DNA of 64,000 nucleotides. Source: Firmicutes bacterium UBA1739 (lineage in GTDB: Bacteria > Bacillota > Clostridia > Peptostreptococcales > Anaerovoracaceae). The stretch is from assembly GCA_002315385.1 (NCBI GenBank), contig DCHZ01000031.1, positions 1 through 64,000 on the forward strand, read 5' to 3'. Shown one piece after another: positions 7,144 through 16,269 of this stretch; the stretch's first letter is position 1, and each line of letters begins with the position of its first letter. The notes under the pieces were generated by a model that saw only the letters and a list, made by a program, of their open reading frames with translations, made no database searches and had not been told where the DNA came from. Position numbers and translations under genes: made by a program.

Positions 7144-9120
7144 TTATTTCCTTTTTACCTTTTTACTCTTTTTTATGCCACCTGCGCTTGTATTTTCGTA
7201 TTTCGCTTTTATATTCTGCTTTTTTGTATCTTCATTAAAACCGGTTTTTGCGGAACGGCCTCTGTCACTGCTGACGGCACTTTTATTTCCACCTTTTTTT
7301 AAATAAGCCGCCGCTTCTTTTGTTGCTGAGGGCGGTCTCGGTGTAATAAGTTTGTCCGGGCCGAATCCTATCAGATCTGTTCTGCCGGTTTTAATAAGAG
7401 CCTTTTTCACAAGCTCATAATTTTCAGGTCTGTTAAAATGAAGCAGTGCCCGCTGCATTTTCTTTTCCTCCAGCGAATCCGGTATATACACTTTTTCTCC
7501 GGTCAGAGGATCTGTTCCCGTATAGTACATACATGTCGAAAGAGTTCCCGGTGTCGGATAAAAATCCTGAACCTGATCCGGTACAAAACGATTATGATTC
7601 AGATATTCCGCCAGCTCCACCGCATCCTCAAGTCGGCTACCGGGATGAGAGGAAATAAAATACGGAATCATATACTGATTCATATCATACTCCCGGTTTA
7701 TTTCATTGTATTTTTTTACGAATTTCCGGAAAACAGAATTTTCAGGCTTTCTCATCAGCCTGAGCACATTATCGGAAACATGCTCAGGTGCCACCTTCAG
7801 AATACCGCTTACATGATATCTGCACAGTTCTTTCAGAAAAGCATCGTTTCTGTCTGCAAGTGCATAATCAAAACGTACTCCGGATCTCACAAATACCTTT
7901 TTTACACCGTCAATCTGTCTGAGTTTTTTCAGAAGCTCAATATACTCTCTATGGTCTGTGTCAAGATTCCGGCAGGGAGAAGGGAACAGGCAATCCTTAT
8001 GTTTGCAGGTTCCTTTTTCCGCCTGCTTTTCGCAGGCCGGTCTTCTGAAATTCGCCGTAGGTCCTCCCACATCATTTATGTAACCTTTGAAATCCGGCTT
8101 TTTCGTTAGAAGCTTTGCCTCCCTGATAAGAGAATCCATACTTCTGGAAGCGGTTATCCTTCCCTGATGATATGTGAGGGCACAAAATGCACAGCCTCCG
8201 TAACAGCCTCTTACTGATGTCAGACTGAACTTTACCTCTGTTAATGCAGGTATTCCACCGTATTTTTCGTACATCGGGTGATACTCTCTTGTAAACGGCA
8301 TCTCATAAACCTCGTCCAGTTCTTCTCTGGAAAGTACAGGCTGAGGCGGGTTTTGCACAACAAAAAGGTTCTTATCATACTGCTCTGCCAAAGGGACCGA
8401 ATCCGGGGCTTCATTGTTTTTATACTGAATTCTGAAGCTTTCCGCAAACTTCATTTTATTCTTTGTAAGCTCCTCATAGCCCGGCAGAAAAATGGTTTCT
8501 TCATCATCAACAGTTTTTTTTCTGACAACAGTTCCTCTTATCCAGGTGATATCTCTCGCATCAATTCCGCTGTCCAGAGCCTCGGCAATTTCCACCATGG
8601 TTCTCTCGCCCATTCCGTAGCTGATGATATCCGCCTTGGAATCCAGAAGAATCGAACGTCTCAGTTTATTATCCCAGTAATCATAATGAGCAAATCTTCT
8701 GAGACTCGCTTCTATCCCCCCCAGAATCACCGGCACATCCTTATATGCCTCTTTCGCTCTTGCAGTGTATACAATACATGCCCGGTCCGGTCTTTTTCCC
8801 GGTTCTCCTCCCGGTGAGTAAAAGTCAGTCTTTCTTCTCTTTTTGAATACGGAATAATGATTTACCATAGAATCCACATTTCCCGCGGATATCAGAAAAG
8901 CCAGCCTGGGTTTCCCAAGCCTTTTGAAATCCTCGGCGGAATGAAAATCCGGCTGAGCAATTATTCCCACTTTATATCCGAACCTTTCCAGCTGCCGGCA
9001 TATTATAGCATGACCGAAGGAGGGATGATCCACATAGGCATCCCCGGAAATATACACAAAATCGAGCTGATCCCAGCCTCTTTTTTTCATATCATCTTTT
9101 GATACGGGCAAAAATTCCAT
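7144..9120 (-). CDS. YgiQ family radical SAM protein
   Basis: Cytoplasmic radical SAM protein of unknown reaction, highly conserved in anaerobes. The N-terminus reads FLPVSKDDMKKRGWDQ then GDAYVDHPSFG, the family signature. The cluster motif is RGCYGGCAFCAL (CxxxCxxC) near residue 310, followed by conserved PEHVSD and YFISSHPGS. About 60 basic residues at the C-terminus are a variable tail. The chosen ATG lies one base after the LUD gene stop; an ATG 21 bases upstream inside the LUD gene is also possible. At about 658 residues it is slightly shorter than the E. coli protein. Confidence 0.93.
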   Translation of the reverse strand: MEFLPVSKDDMKKRGWDQLDFVYISGDAYVDHPSFGHAIICRQLERFGYKVGIIAQPDFHSAEDFKRLGKPRLAFLISAGNVDSMVNHYSVFKKRRKTDFYSPGGEPGKRPDRACIVYTARAKEAYKDVPVILGGIEASLRRFAHYDYWDNKLRRSILLDSKADIISYGMGERTMVEIAEALDSGIDARDITWIRGTVVRKKTVDDEETIFLPGYEELTKNKMKFAESFRIQYKNNEAPDSVPLAEQYDKNLFVVQNPPQPVLSREELDEVYEMPFTREYHPMYEKYGGIPALTEVKFSLTSVRGCYGGCAFCALTYHQGRITASRSMDSLIREAKLLTKKPDFKGYINDVGGPTANFRRPACEKQAEKGTCKHKDCLFPSPCRNLDTDHREYIELLKKLRQIDGVKKVFVRSGVRFDYALADRNDAFLKELCRYHVSGILKVAPEHVSDNVLRLMRKPENSVFRKFVKKYNEINREYDMNQYMIPYFISSHPGSRLEDAVELAEYLNHNRFVPDQVQDFYPTPGTLSTCMYYTGTDPLTGEKVYIPDSLEEKKMQRALLHFNRPENYELVKKALIKTGRTDLIGFGPDKLITPRPPSATKEAAAYLKKGGNKSAVSSDRGRSAKTGFNEDTKKQNIKAKYENTSAGGIKKSKKVKRK

Positions 9121-9121
9121 A

Positions 9122-9775
9122 CTAAAATCCCATCTTTTCATTAATTAATACTACTGTTGCCGGTACACCGCCATGCTGCTTTTCAAGTATCAGCGTCGCA
9201 TTGCATATTCTTCGCGGGGAAGAACATGAGGCACATTTTCCTGTCTTCTGACATGGTGTCGGTATTTCCAGTCTCTGAGTATTCAGCGGTGATGCCACAT
9301 TGTGAATTCTCATCATGCAGTCTTCGAAATTCTTTGATATCTTGTTAACTCCCGCCACAAGAAACAGACGGTCATGTCCGAAAAGAATTCCCGCCAGACG
9401 GTTTCCCGTGCCATCCACATTTATTATTCTGCCGTCTTCCGTAATACCGTTTATTCCCGACAGATAAACATCAGTAAGCATAGCCCGCTTCATTACAGTT
9501 TTTCGGTCCTCCCCGTCATCCGGGAACCAGTGCCACACCACCTCATTGCCTCTCGTTTTTAACGCCTCGTACAGGCCCATATCCTGCAATGTGACAGAAC
9601 CTCCGAAACCTACACTTTGATCTGCGGAAATTTCATTTAAAATATATTCGGCAGCTTCTTCTTTTGTCTGGAAAAATTCAGCATTAAACCTGTTGTTTCT
9701 CAGAGCATCGATCGTTCTTCTTACCTTATCTGATGCTTTTTCAATATTTATATCTGACACATATGTTTTCTCCAT
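9122..9775 (-). CDS. LUD domain protein (LutC/YkgG-like, short clostridial type)
   Basis: A 217-residue protein of the lactate-utilisation (DUF162) family. LutC-type proteins form part of iron-sulfur lactate oxidation complexes, but stand-alone copies like this one have no proven role. Visible are VGFGGSVTLQDMG, the DVYLSGINGITEDGRIINVDGTGNR core, and a Cys-rich end TPCQKTGKCASCSSPRRICN that could hold a metal or cluster. AGGAGG precedes the ATG. It is followed directly by the YgiQ and methyltransferase genes; no lutA or lutB is nearby, so a role in lactate use is not supported here. Confidence 0.88.
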   Translation of the reverse strand: MEKTYVSDINIEKASDKVRRTIDALRNNRFNAEFFQTKEEAAEYILNEISADQSVGFGGSVTLQDMGLYEALKTRGNEVVWHWFPDDGEDRKTVMKRAMLTDVYLSGINGITEDGRIINVDGTGNRLAGILFGHDRLFLVAGVNKISKNFEDCMMRIHNVASPLNTQRLEIPTPCQKTGKCASCSSPRRICNATLILEKQHGGVPATVVLINEKMGF

Positions 9776-9833
9776 TTTTTCCTCCTAATGTCATTATCAG
9801 CAGATTCCCGGTTATCTATATACCGATACTCCG

Positions 9834-10652
9834 TTATTCTGTTTCTGTCAGTGAATATATGTCATTTCTTCTGTGCTTCAAAAGCGGCAGCTCATTTCTT
9901 ATTTTTTTCACTTTTTTCAAATCTATTTCGGCATAGATTATTTGCTCTTTTTCATCGGCATGAGCCGAAAACTGTCCCCAGGGATCCGCCACACATGAAT
10001 TACCGTAAGCCCGGTATACTCCCTCCATATCTCTTGCCGGAGAAACCGCGGCAAAATATACCTGATTGTCTAAGGCTCTTGCTCTCATTGTAAGATCCCA
10101 ATGCGCAGGGCCGGTGGTCATATTAAACGCCGCCGGCAGAATAATCAGCTCCGCTCCACGCAAAGCCATCAGTCTTGCCATTTCCGGGAATCTCACATCA
10201 TAGCAGATTGCAACACCTATTTTACAGAATTCCGTGTCCACCACAGTAATCCCGTTTCCCGGGGTCAGGGTATCGGATTCCTTAAATCTGATTCCTCCTT
10301 CGACATCAATATCAAAAAGATGCACTTTTCTGTGAACCCCCAAAAGCTCTCCTTTTTTACCGAAAATAAATGAAGAATTATAGACTTTTTCATCCTCCAG
10401 CTCCGGTATGGATCCTCCCACCAGATAGATTCCCGATTCTTTTGCAAGAGCCGACAGTATTTTTACAGTCTCACCGTCACAGGTCTCCGCATACTCCCTA
10501 AAATACCTGTTGGCATAAGGGCATGAGAACATTTCCGGTAGTGCAACAATGTCCGCTCCTTCGGAAGCAGCTTCTCTTATCATCCGTGCCGCCTGTTCCA
10601 AATTGTATTTTTTATCCATAGTAACCATCATCTGGCATAAAGCTAGTTTCAT
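9834..10652 (-). CDS. Carbon-nitrogen hydrolase, Nit2/omega-amidase-like
   Basis: Nitrilase-superfamily amidase of 272 residues. The catalytic triad is visible: Glu in LPEMF near 43, Lys in HRKVHLFDID near 115, and Cys in VAICYDVRFPE near 153. Nit2-type enzymes hydrolyse alpha-keto amides such as 2-oxoglutaramate or deaminated by-products; the substrate here is inferred from the RKVHLFDID and CYDVRFPE signatures. It starts one base after the Nudix gene stop, with GGGAGGGATTGAA as ribosome site, so the two are translationally coupled. Confidence 0.9.
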   Translation of the reverse strand: MKLALCQMMVTMDKKYNLEQAARMIREAASEGADIVALPEMFSCPYANRYFREYAETCDGETVKILSALAKESGIYLVGGSIPELEDEKVYNSSFIFGKKGELLGVHRKVHLFDIDVEGGIRFKESDTLTPGNGITVVDTEFCKIGVAICYDVRFPEMARLMALRGAELIILPAAFNMTTGPAHWDLTMRARALDNQVYFAAVSPARDMEGVYRAYGNSCVADPWGQFSAHADEKEQIIYAEIDLKKVKKIRNELPLLKHRRNDIYSLTETE

Positions 10653-10653
10653 T

Positions 10654-11169
10654 TCAATCCCTCCCCGAGATTTTAATCATCTTGTTGACCGCCCTGGCTG
10701 TCAATCCCCAAATGTAATTACCGTCATAGTTAAAAGCATCTCCGGGTCCGTGCTTCGTAAAAAAATCAAAAGGAGTTTCAAACACTTTGTGAACCTCCTC
10801 CGGATTCGGGTGGATTCCCTGTCCTTCATAATCTGTTATTTCACCGGCAAACAGACTGATTTTTTCATTCAGAAGTGACATCAGCGAACCCATACATCCC
10901 ATGATTCTTACCCGTTCGGGAGCTATTCCCAGTTCTTCCGAGGTTTCTCTCACCGCACAGTATAAAGCACTTTCTCCGTCTTCTATTCTGCCGCCGGGAA
11001 AACATACTTCCCCGGGCTGTCTTCTCAGATTCATTGCCCTGACTTCAAACAGTACCAGCAGTTTTCCGTCTTTTCGTGCAAAAGGCATCAGTATTGAATA
11101 CTCACTACCCTCGGCAGGCATTTCTCCGCAGTTTTCAAGCATTTCTTCAATTTGATTAATACTAATCAT
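10654..11169 (-). CDS. Nudix hydrolase, CoA diphosphatase-like
   Basis: A 171-residue Nudix protein. The Nudix box runs from GGRIEDGESAL to RETSEELGI, and the preceding RRQPGEVCFPGG fits the UPF0035 signature of coenzyme A pyrophosphatases (NudL/PCD1), which trim CoA or oxidised CoA to phosphopantetheine and 3',5'-ADP. The start at 11169 is chosen because GGAAGG lies 5 bases upstream and it overlaps the alarmone synthetase stop by 8 bases; a longer frame starting at 11190 runs deeper into that gene. Confidence 0.87.
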   Translation of the reverse strand: MISINQIEEMLENCGEMPAEGSEYSILMPFARKDGKLLVLFEVRAMNLRRQPGEVCFPGGRIEDGESALYCAVRETSEELGIAPERVRIMGCMGSLMSLLNEKISLFAGEITDYEGQGIHPNPEEVHKVFETPFDFFTKHGPGDAFNYDGNYIWGLTARAVNKMIKISGRD

Positions 11170-12001
11170 TAAGACCTTCCATTCTTGCAAATTCTTTTAT
11201 CACCGACTCTTTATCAAGGCTCATCGCCTTTTTCAATTCCAGTGAAAGCTTTTCCATCTGTTCTTCCATATCGGGAGCTTTTTCAACATTAATCTGATTA
11301 AAAATTCTTCTGTATCCGGCAGCCTCATCATATCGGTCCATTATTTCAAGATTTCCGATGGCAGTCAGAATCTGAGATGAAGTATTTGACTTGTGCATAA
11401 AAAGGTTCTGAGCACTGATTATTTCATCTCTGATTTCCTGCATTTCCTTATCAAGTAAATAAACCTCATGCGCCGTACTCTTCAGTTTCTCGGCAATATG
11501 AGCAGGAAGCTCTCCTTTATATTTATATCTTAAGGAGTGTTCAACCGTTGCCCAGAAATTCATCGCCATAGTCCTGATCTGTATTTCAATGAAAACAAAT
11601 TTCAGCCCCTGAATAGTAAATATCGGATATTTGATTATCATGTGATAGCTTCTGTAACCGCTTTCTTTTACATCCTGTACGTAATCCTTTTCCGTCATTA
11701 TTTCCAGATCCATGCCTTCTCTGGATCTGAGAAGCTCCACCACTCTGTATATATCATCTTCAAACTGGCATATTACGCGAATTCCTCCGATATCATCCAG
11801 TTTATCCACTTCTTCATCGCCCAATCCAAGCTTTTTCGCTTTTTCTATAATACTCGGTATCTGTTTAACCCTGCCGACAACAAATTCAATCGGTGCATGC
11901 TCATTATTCTTTCTGTATTCGTCTCTTATTCTTTTAAGCTTTCCCTTAAGCTCTTCCACCGCAGTTTCATACGGCATCAGGAACTCACTCCATCTAACCA
12001 C
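11162..12001 (-). CDS. Small alarmone synthetase, GTP pyrophosphokinase family (RelQ/RelP-like)
   Basis: Single-domain (p)ppGpp synthetase, about 279 residues, without the hydrolase or TGS/ACT regions of full RelA. Synthetase signatures include DDIGGIRVICQFEDDIYRVVELL, YRSYHMII and EIQIRTMAMNFWATVEHSLRYK. A helical C-terminal region probably mediates oligomerisation. The start is GTG, supported by AAGGAGGGG 6 bases upstream; the next ATG is eight codons later. It leads a coupled set with the Nudix and nitrilase genes. Confidence 0.9.
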   Translation of the reverse strand: MVRWSEFLMPYETAVEELKGKLKRIRDEYRKNNEHAPIEFVVGRVKQIPSIIEKAKKLGLGDEEVDKLDDIGGIRVICQFEDDIYRVVELLRSREGMDLEIMTEKDYVQDVKESGYRSYHMIIKYPIFTIQGLKFVFIEIQIRTMAMNFWATVEHSLRYKYKGELPAHIAEKLKSTAHEVYLLDKEMQEIRDEIISAQNLFMHKSNTSSQILTAIGNLEIMDRYDEAAGYRRIFNQINVEKAPDMEEQMEKLSLELKKAMSLDKESVIKEFARMEGLND

Positions 12002-12079
12002 AGGAATCCCCTCCTTAAAGATAAATTAGTAATACCCGTCATTTCATATTACATTCGGTTATTCTCCGATAATTACAGG

Positions 12080-12760
12080 TTATTTAAATATTATATCAAA
12101 AAAATCGTCTGTGTTTTCCAGAGATCTGAATAAATAATCCGCATTTGTTTTTTTCAGTTCATCATAGCTCATCCAACCGGTAGCCACAGCAATACTTTTA
12201 ACTCCAAGTTTTTTTGCACACGCAATATCGTATCCGGTATCTCCGATAATAAAAATGCTATCGGATTCAAAAGGCTTTCCTGCGAGAGCTTCTGCTTCTC
12301 TGACAGCCTGCACTGCCGCATCCCATTTTTCTCCCGGATGATCGCCAAATCCCCCGAAAGAAAAATACTTATCAAGTCCCACGCTTTTAAGCTTTATTTC
12401 GGCGCCGATTCTGAAATTGCTGGTAATGAGCCCCATAAACACATCTTCTCTCATTCTCAGCTCATCCAGTATTCTTATTATTCCGGGAAGCACCTTTCTG
12501 TTTTTATTATTATTTACAATATCTGTGAGTATCGATGCAAATTCTCCGATTATTGCATTTTTTTCCTCGCGGGGAATGTTAAATTTTCCCATTATTCTAT
12601 CCACCAGTGACGAATCCATCGATGTCCCCACGACTACTTCTCCGCAGGCATTGTCACATCCCGTTATCCTTCTGAAGGTTTCGTTCATAGCCAGAGTTCC
12701 GTCCCGGTAACAGGTCATAAGAGTTCCGTCAATATCCCACAGCAACAGCTTATTACTCAT
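12080..12760 (-). CDS. HAD family hydrolase (phosphoglycolate phosphatase-like)
   Basis: Cytoplasmic phosphatase of 226 residues. HAD motif I DIDGT at 9-13, motif II in GLITSNF, Lys of motif III in the DHPGEKWDA region, and motif IV GDTGYDIACAKKLG. A helical cap (about 20-85) follows motif I, as in phosphoglycolate/beta-phosphoglucomutase-like enzymes. The ATG at 12760 is preceded by GGAGAA and lies one base after the YtqA-like gene stop, so the two are coupled. The substrate is unknown. Confidence 0.88.
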   Translation of the reverse strand: MSNKLLLWDIDGTLMTCYRDGTLAMNETFRRITGCDNACGEVVVGTSMDSSLVDRIMGKFNIPREEKNAIIGEFASILTDIVNNNKNRKVLPGIIRILDELRMREDVFMGLITSNFRIGAEIKLKSVGLDKYFSFGGFGDHPGEKWDAAVQAVREAEALAGKPFESDSIFIIGDTGYDIACAKKLGVKSIAVATGWMSYDELKKTNADYLFRSLENTDDFFDIIFK

Positions 12761-12761
12761 A

Positions 12762-13676
12762 TTATTTTCTCCATTTAATTCCCTGAACACTGCCTCGTTT
12801 TCTGAGCTCTTCTTCTATCATATCCCTTAATTTCCACCATCCGCTGCCCCAGTTGCAGAAGATTGTATCACCGTTAGGGACTCTGCTGGCAAGCCTCTGT
12901 ATTGAAATATCCGGTCTGAGATGTTCGATAAAATCAGCAGCTCTGATAATATATTCTTCCTTGGGGCATATTTCAAATTCCTTTGCTTCATACATTCTAC
13001 ACAGCTCCGTGCCCTTTTCAATGTACAGTGTATGTGCTTTTACCGTATCTATGCCCAGTTCCGATACCAGTTCCGCTCCCGCTATACAGTCCTCTCTGTT
13101 ATCCCAGGGCAGATTCAGAATCATGTGAGTTCCCACAGTAAATCCATATGAATGAATTCTTTCTACGGCATCAATATATTCTTCCAGAGTATGTCCGCGA
13201 TTTATAATTTTCAGTGTATCCGGATTGACCGACTGAAGTCCCAGTTCTATGCAGACCTGTTTATCCCCGGCTTCGGAACGAATAGCCTCCAGGATATCAT
13301 CTCCTACACAGTCAGGCCGGGTGGCAAAGCACAGTTCGACAATTCCGTCGGTTTCGGCAGCTTCCTTTGTATATCGTTTCATGATTTCAACTGGAAAATA
13401 GGTGTTTGTAAAATTCTGAAAGTATGCCACAAACAGTTTTGCCTTATACTTTTCTCCGATATATTTTTTATTAATCTCCAGCTGCTCTCTTACAGTCAGT
13501 CTATTTGACAGATTTTCGAAGCCTGTACCCTTTGCTCCACAGAATATACACCCGCCGGTTCCTCTGGTGCCGTCTCTGTTGGGGCAGGTTGCCGGCAGAT
13601 TGACCGGAAGCTTATAAACCTTTTCACCATACCTGTTTCTCATCTGTTTTGCATATGTTAAATATAAATCTTCCAT
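12762..13676 (-). CDS. TIGR01212 family radical SAM protein (YtqA/YhcC-like)
   Basis: Radical SAM protein of 304 residues. The N-terminus KQMRNRYGEKVYKLPVNLP and the cluster region CPNRDGTRGTGGCIFCGAKG are diagnostic for this family; GLQSVNPDTLKIINRGH and FTVGTHMILNLPWD follow. Its biochemical role is not settled. It is coupled to the downstream HAD gene. A near-perfect palindrome lies just upstream of its leader. Confidence 0.93.
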   Translation of the reverse strand: MEDLYLTYAKQMRNRYGEKVYKLPVNLPATCPNRDGTRGTGGCIFCGAKGTGFENLSNRLTVREQLEINKKYIGEKYKAKLFVAYFQNFTNTYFPVEIMKRYTKEAAETDGIVELCFATRPDCVGDDILEAIRSEAGDKQVCIELGLQSVNPDTLKIINRGHTLEEYIDAVERIHSYGFTVGTHMILNLPWDNREDCIAGAELVSELGIDTVKAHTLYIEKGTELCRMYEAKEFEICPKEEYIIRAADFIEHLRPDISIQRLASRVPNGDTIFCNWGSGWWKLRDMIEEELRKRGSVQGIKWRK

Positions 13677-13727
13677 AATTCTGTTTCCTAACCCATATAT
13701 TATTCAAAAAACAAGAAAACGCTCCTA

Positions 13728-13768
13728 CATGCGTACGACGAGATGAATTCATCCCGTCGATACGAATG
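13728..13768. repeat. Large imperfect palindrome between the P-loop gene and the YtqA-like gene
   Basis: The core 13736-13759 reads CGACG, A, GATGAATTCATC, C, CGTCG; the single A/C mismatch becomes a G-U pair in minus-strand RNA. Outer arms extend it with one bulge. On the minus strand a T-rich stretch (TTTTCTTGTTTTTTG) follows about 15 bases later. It could be a terminator of the P-loop gene or a protein-binding site. Confidence 0.6.
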
Positions 13769-13781
13769 GAACGTCTGAAGT

Positions 13782-14198
13782 TTAGTTTAATGCTTCGTGA
13801 TTTGAGAGCAGGTCAGTTATCTCTTCCGCTTCCGCACTTACACTTACGATAAAGTCCAGCTCATATTTTTCGGAAATAACATCCAGTCTTTCAACAAAAG
13901 CGGAAACACTTTCAAGTGAAATATGTGCATGCTTTGTAATGCTGTCAATGAAAATTGTATCAATATCATGGTCCGAACTGATAATTCCGAGAATAAATCC
14001 CGCAAATTCATCAATGTTTCCCAATTCATAATCTTCGGCACTTACAACTCTTATTCTATAATTAAGCTCTCTTGTAAGATGCTTGTCATTGTTAATAAAA
14101 ATTGTACTTCCGTGACTTGTTCTAATATGTTCATTTGCGGTTTCTATCATTTTCTTTGTTTTGCCGCTGCCTTTTTTGCCTATTAATATTTTAACCAT
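13782..14198 (-). CDS. Small P-loop protein of unknown function
   Basis: A 138-residue protein with a clear Walker A loop GKKGSGKTK at 8-16 and a hydrophobic strand ending in Asp (IDTIFIDSITKHAH) that fits Walker B. It is far shorter than most ATPases, so it probably has only a minimal nucleotide-binding fold. I recognise no specific family. It has its own promoter and a GGGGG-type ribosome site. Neighbours give no functional link. Confidence 0.75.
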   Translation of the reverse strand: MVKILIGKKGSGKTKKMIETANEHIRTSHGSTIFINNDKHLTRELNYRIRVVSAEDYELGNIDEFAGFILGIISSDHDIDTIFIDSITKHAHISLESVSAFVERLDVISEKYELDFIVSVSAEAEEITDLLSNHEALN

Positions 14199-14261
14199 AT
14201 TTACATTCCCCCAATCGTATTAAATTTATATGAATCGTTAATGTCGTTATATAGTATTTCT

Positions 14262-14289
14262 ATTATAACAGGAATAGTGAATAAATCAA
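14262..14289 (-). promoter_or_regulatory. Sigma-A promoter of the small P-loop gene
   Basis: Minus-strand -35 TTGATT, 16-base spacer and perfect -10 TATAAT, about 65 bases before the start codon. Confidence 0.75.
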
Positions 14290-14339
14290 AGAGAAATCAT
14301 AAAGATTTTTAATTTCAAAATATAATATTCACATTCATA

Positions 14340-15008
14340 TCATCCGATAAGTCTTCTCAGTTTCTCAAGCATTCCATCAGCGGGATCAATAACTGTAAGT
14401 GAAGAATAGTTTTTGATTTCATTTCCGAAGCATGGAAAGTGAGTACATCCTAAAACCAGCGCCTCGCATCCTGTTTTTTCGAAAAAAGCAGCCAGTTCTT
14501 TCAGGTGCCCTTTCTCAGAAATAATCTCAGGAGAATATCCGGCCTCCACCATTTTTACCACAGGCATCAAAGCGGTTCCTATGACCTCGGCATCGGAGTT
14601 TCCTTTCAGTACAGCCTCTTCAATTCCGGCCAGAGATTTATTGTTCGCCGCAATTACAGCAATTCTGCCGTATTCTCCACCTGTTTCTTCGTAAAACATG
14701 AGCGGGGTTACAATTGCCGTTTCAAATAATTCTGCCAGCTTATTAAAATCCACACTGGCGGAAAGAGAATTGCAGTAAACGAAAAACCCGTCGACACCTT
14801 TTTCAAGTCCGTCCCGCAGGATAGCACCTATTACCGATTCTCTGTTTTCCGTATCTGAAATCTGAAAATTCATCTGCTCCTGAGGAGTGGAAGAAACGGG
14901 ATAGCCGAGTATTTCCCATGTTTCCTCATTCCTCTTCAAATAGTCCACACCCATAGCGGTGTCCACCGGCGTACCTGCTATCACCGCTATTTTATATGAT
15001 TCTTTCAT
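14340..15008 (-). CDS. Aspartate/glutamate racemase family protein
   Basis: A 222-residue cofactor-independent racemase-fold protein. The two catalytic cysteines are visible: YCNSLS near residue 78 and LGCTHFPCFG near 190. The protein starts KIAVIAGTPVDTAMG, unlike MurI glutamate racemase (usually near 260 residues), so it belongs to the broader Asp/Glu/hydantoin racemase superfamily. It probably interconverts amino-acid enantiomers or a related acid. GGAGATATTAA precedes the ATG. The substrate is not fixed by context. Confidence 0.82.
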   Translation of the reverse strand: MKESYKIAVIAGTPVDTAMGVDYLKRNEETWEILGYPVSSTPQEQMNFQISDTENRESVIGAILRDGLEKGVDGFFVYCNSLSASVDFNKLAELFETAIVTPLMFYEETGGEYGRIAVIAANNKSLAGIEEAVLKGNSDAEVIGTALMPVVKMVEAGYSPEIISEKGHLKELAAFFEKTGCEALVLGCTHFPCFGNEIKNYSSLTVIDPADGMLEKLRRLIG

Positions 15009-15088
15009 TTAATATCTCCGTTTTGGCCTGTTTACCGTCTAAATACAGCGGGTTTCCCATGGTAGCGTTATCATAAATACCGATATCT

Positions 15089-16129
15089 TTATGGAACCCA
15101 TCTGCGTTCGATTTCAACAATCCTGTTCTTCTCAACTGTTATCTGAGTATTTCCGACAGACCAGTTTTCAGAATGAGTGTTTTTCATATAATCTTCAAAA
15201 TCCTTGTATTCAACTGTTACAGGTTCTGCTTTCGGATCCGATAAACCGTATGCATCCTTCAGGACGAGCTTATCTGAAATAACCAGTGTCTGAGGAGCTC
15301 CGGCAGAATAATACTGAGGATAATCATCCCATGTCAGAGTACGCCATCCGTTGGTATCTTCTTCGGTATATAATGTAATTCCATACTCAGCTTCACCGAA
15401 GCCTCCGTTAATATCAATAATTGAATCTTTCTGTTCCTTCGATGAAACATAATAAACATCTCCGGCATATTCAATCAGATCTCCGACATTCATTTTTGAC
15501 ACATCCACTATATCATAAGTATCATATGCGAAAAATTCCACTTTAATGGTTTTTTCACCCTTTTCGTTGACAGTAATAGTGGAAGGGTCGAGATTAACGT
15601 CATACATTCCGTCCTCTATTTCCGAACCTGTGATTTTGCAGGTAGGCTGTGATTTAATGAAATTGCCTGTAGTATTAATATATACTGTTCTCTGCTTTGA
15701 ATTCCATCCCACATTGCACGCAAATGCTTCGGAAACAGCTCTCAAAGGAACAAGAGTTCTTCCGTTTAAGATTTTTGATCCCACATCTAATGTCACAGTT
15801 TTATCGTTTACCTTCATTTCGAGTGATCCGACATCAAAGCTGAGGTTGTAGCCTTCCTTAGTGGCAGTGATATGCTGACCGGCAGCATCTTTATTATAAT
15901 CCACCTCACATCCGAGTTTTTCAAAAATTACACGGAAAGGCACCAGAGTTCTTCCGTTTTCAATAATCGGATCAACATCAAAAGTAAGCTGTTTTCCATC
16001 CATTATTACTTTAACAGCTGTGTTTACCGCTGAATTATCAGCTGATGGTTCATCCGCAAATACAACAAGCGATGACAACACCATAACAGTGCAAAGCACT
16101 ACGCTTAACGCAGTTTTAAATTTTTTCAT
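15089..16129 (-). CDS. Exported stalk-domain (copper amine oxidase N-like) protein
   Basis: Secreted or wall-associated protein of 346 residues. A signal peptide spans about 1-26 with a likely cut after VFA. Residues 38-155 hold two repeats of the stalk domain, each ending in NGRTLVP(F/L)R followed by a (F/L)GC or FACNV turn; the name comes from copper amine oxidase but no oxidase domain is present. The remaining about 190 residues are beta-rich and unrecognised. AGGAGG precedes the ATG. It is likely structural or binding at the cell surface. Confidence 0.85.
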   Translation of the reverse strand: MKKFKTALSVVLCTVMVLSSLVVFADEPSADNSAVNTAVKVIMDGKQLTFDVDPIIENGRTLVPFRVIFEKLGCEVDYNKDAAGQHITATKEGYNLSFDVGSLEMKVNDKTVTLDVGSKILNGRTLVPLRAVSEAFACNVGWNSKQRTVYINTTGNFIKSQPTCKITGSEIEDGMYDVNLDPSTITVNEKGEKTIKVEFFAYDTYDIVDVSKMNVGDLIEYAGDVYYVSSKEQKDSIIDINGGFGEAEYGITLYTEEDTNGWRTLTWDDYPQYYSAGAPQTLVISDKLVLKDAYGLSDPKAEPVTVEYKDFEDYMKNTHSENWSVGNTQITVEKNRIVEIERRWVP

Positions 16130-16170
16130 TTTTTACCTCCTCGTAAATTAATACAAATTATTATACTAAC

Positions 16171-16201
16171 ATGATTCTGCCGGAAAAGCCGGCCGAATCA
16201 T
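16171..16201. repeat. Stem-loop between metI and the stalk-domain gene
   Basis: ATGATTC and GAATCAT arms flank inner GCCGG/CCGGC arms, with one mismatch and a 5-base loop. No U-tract follows on the minus strand, so it may be a processing or weak termination structure at the end of metQNI. A TATAAT lies just downstream on the minus strand without a good -35. Confidence 0.5.
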
Positions 16202-16269
16202 TATTATCAGTATCGGCTTTTAAATAATTTATCCGGATCTGCATGGGCATCAATCCCCGTCAGAACCCG

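Noticed and set aside
7438..8109. A 223-codon plus-strand frame
   Set aside because: Antisense to the conserved radical SAM region of the YgiQ-family gene; no family features.
5813..9120. Restriction-modification system or defence island around the methyltransferase
   Set aside because: Flanking genes are housekeeping (CysK-like, YgiQ, LUD); no endonuclease, helicase or other defence gene is visible.
9122..9775. Lactate utilisation operon
   Set aside because: Only a lone LUD-domain gene is present; the LutA and LutB partners are absent.
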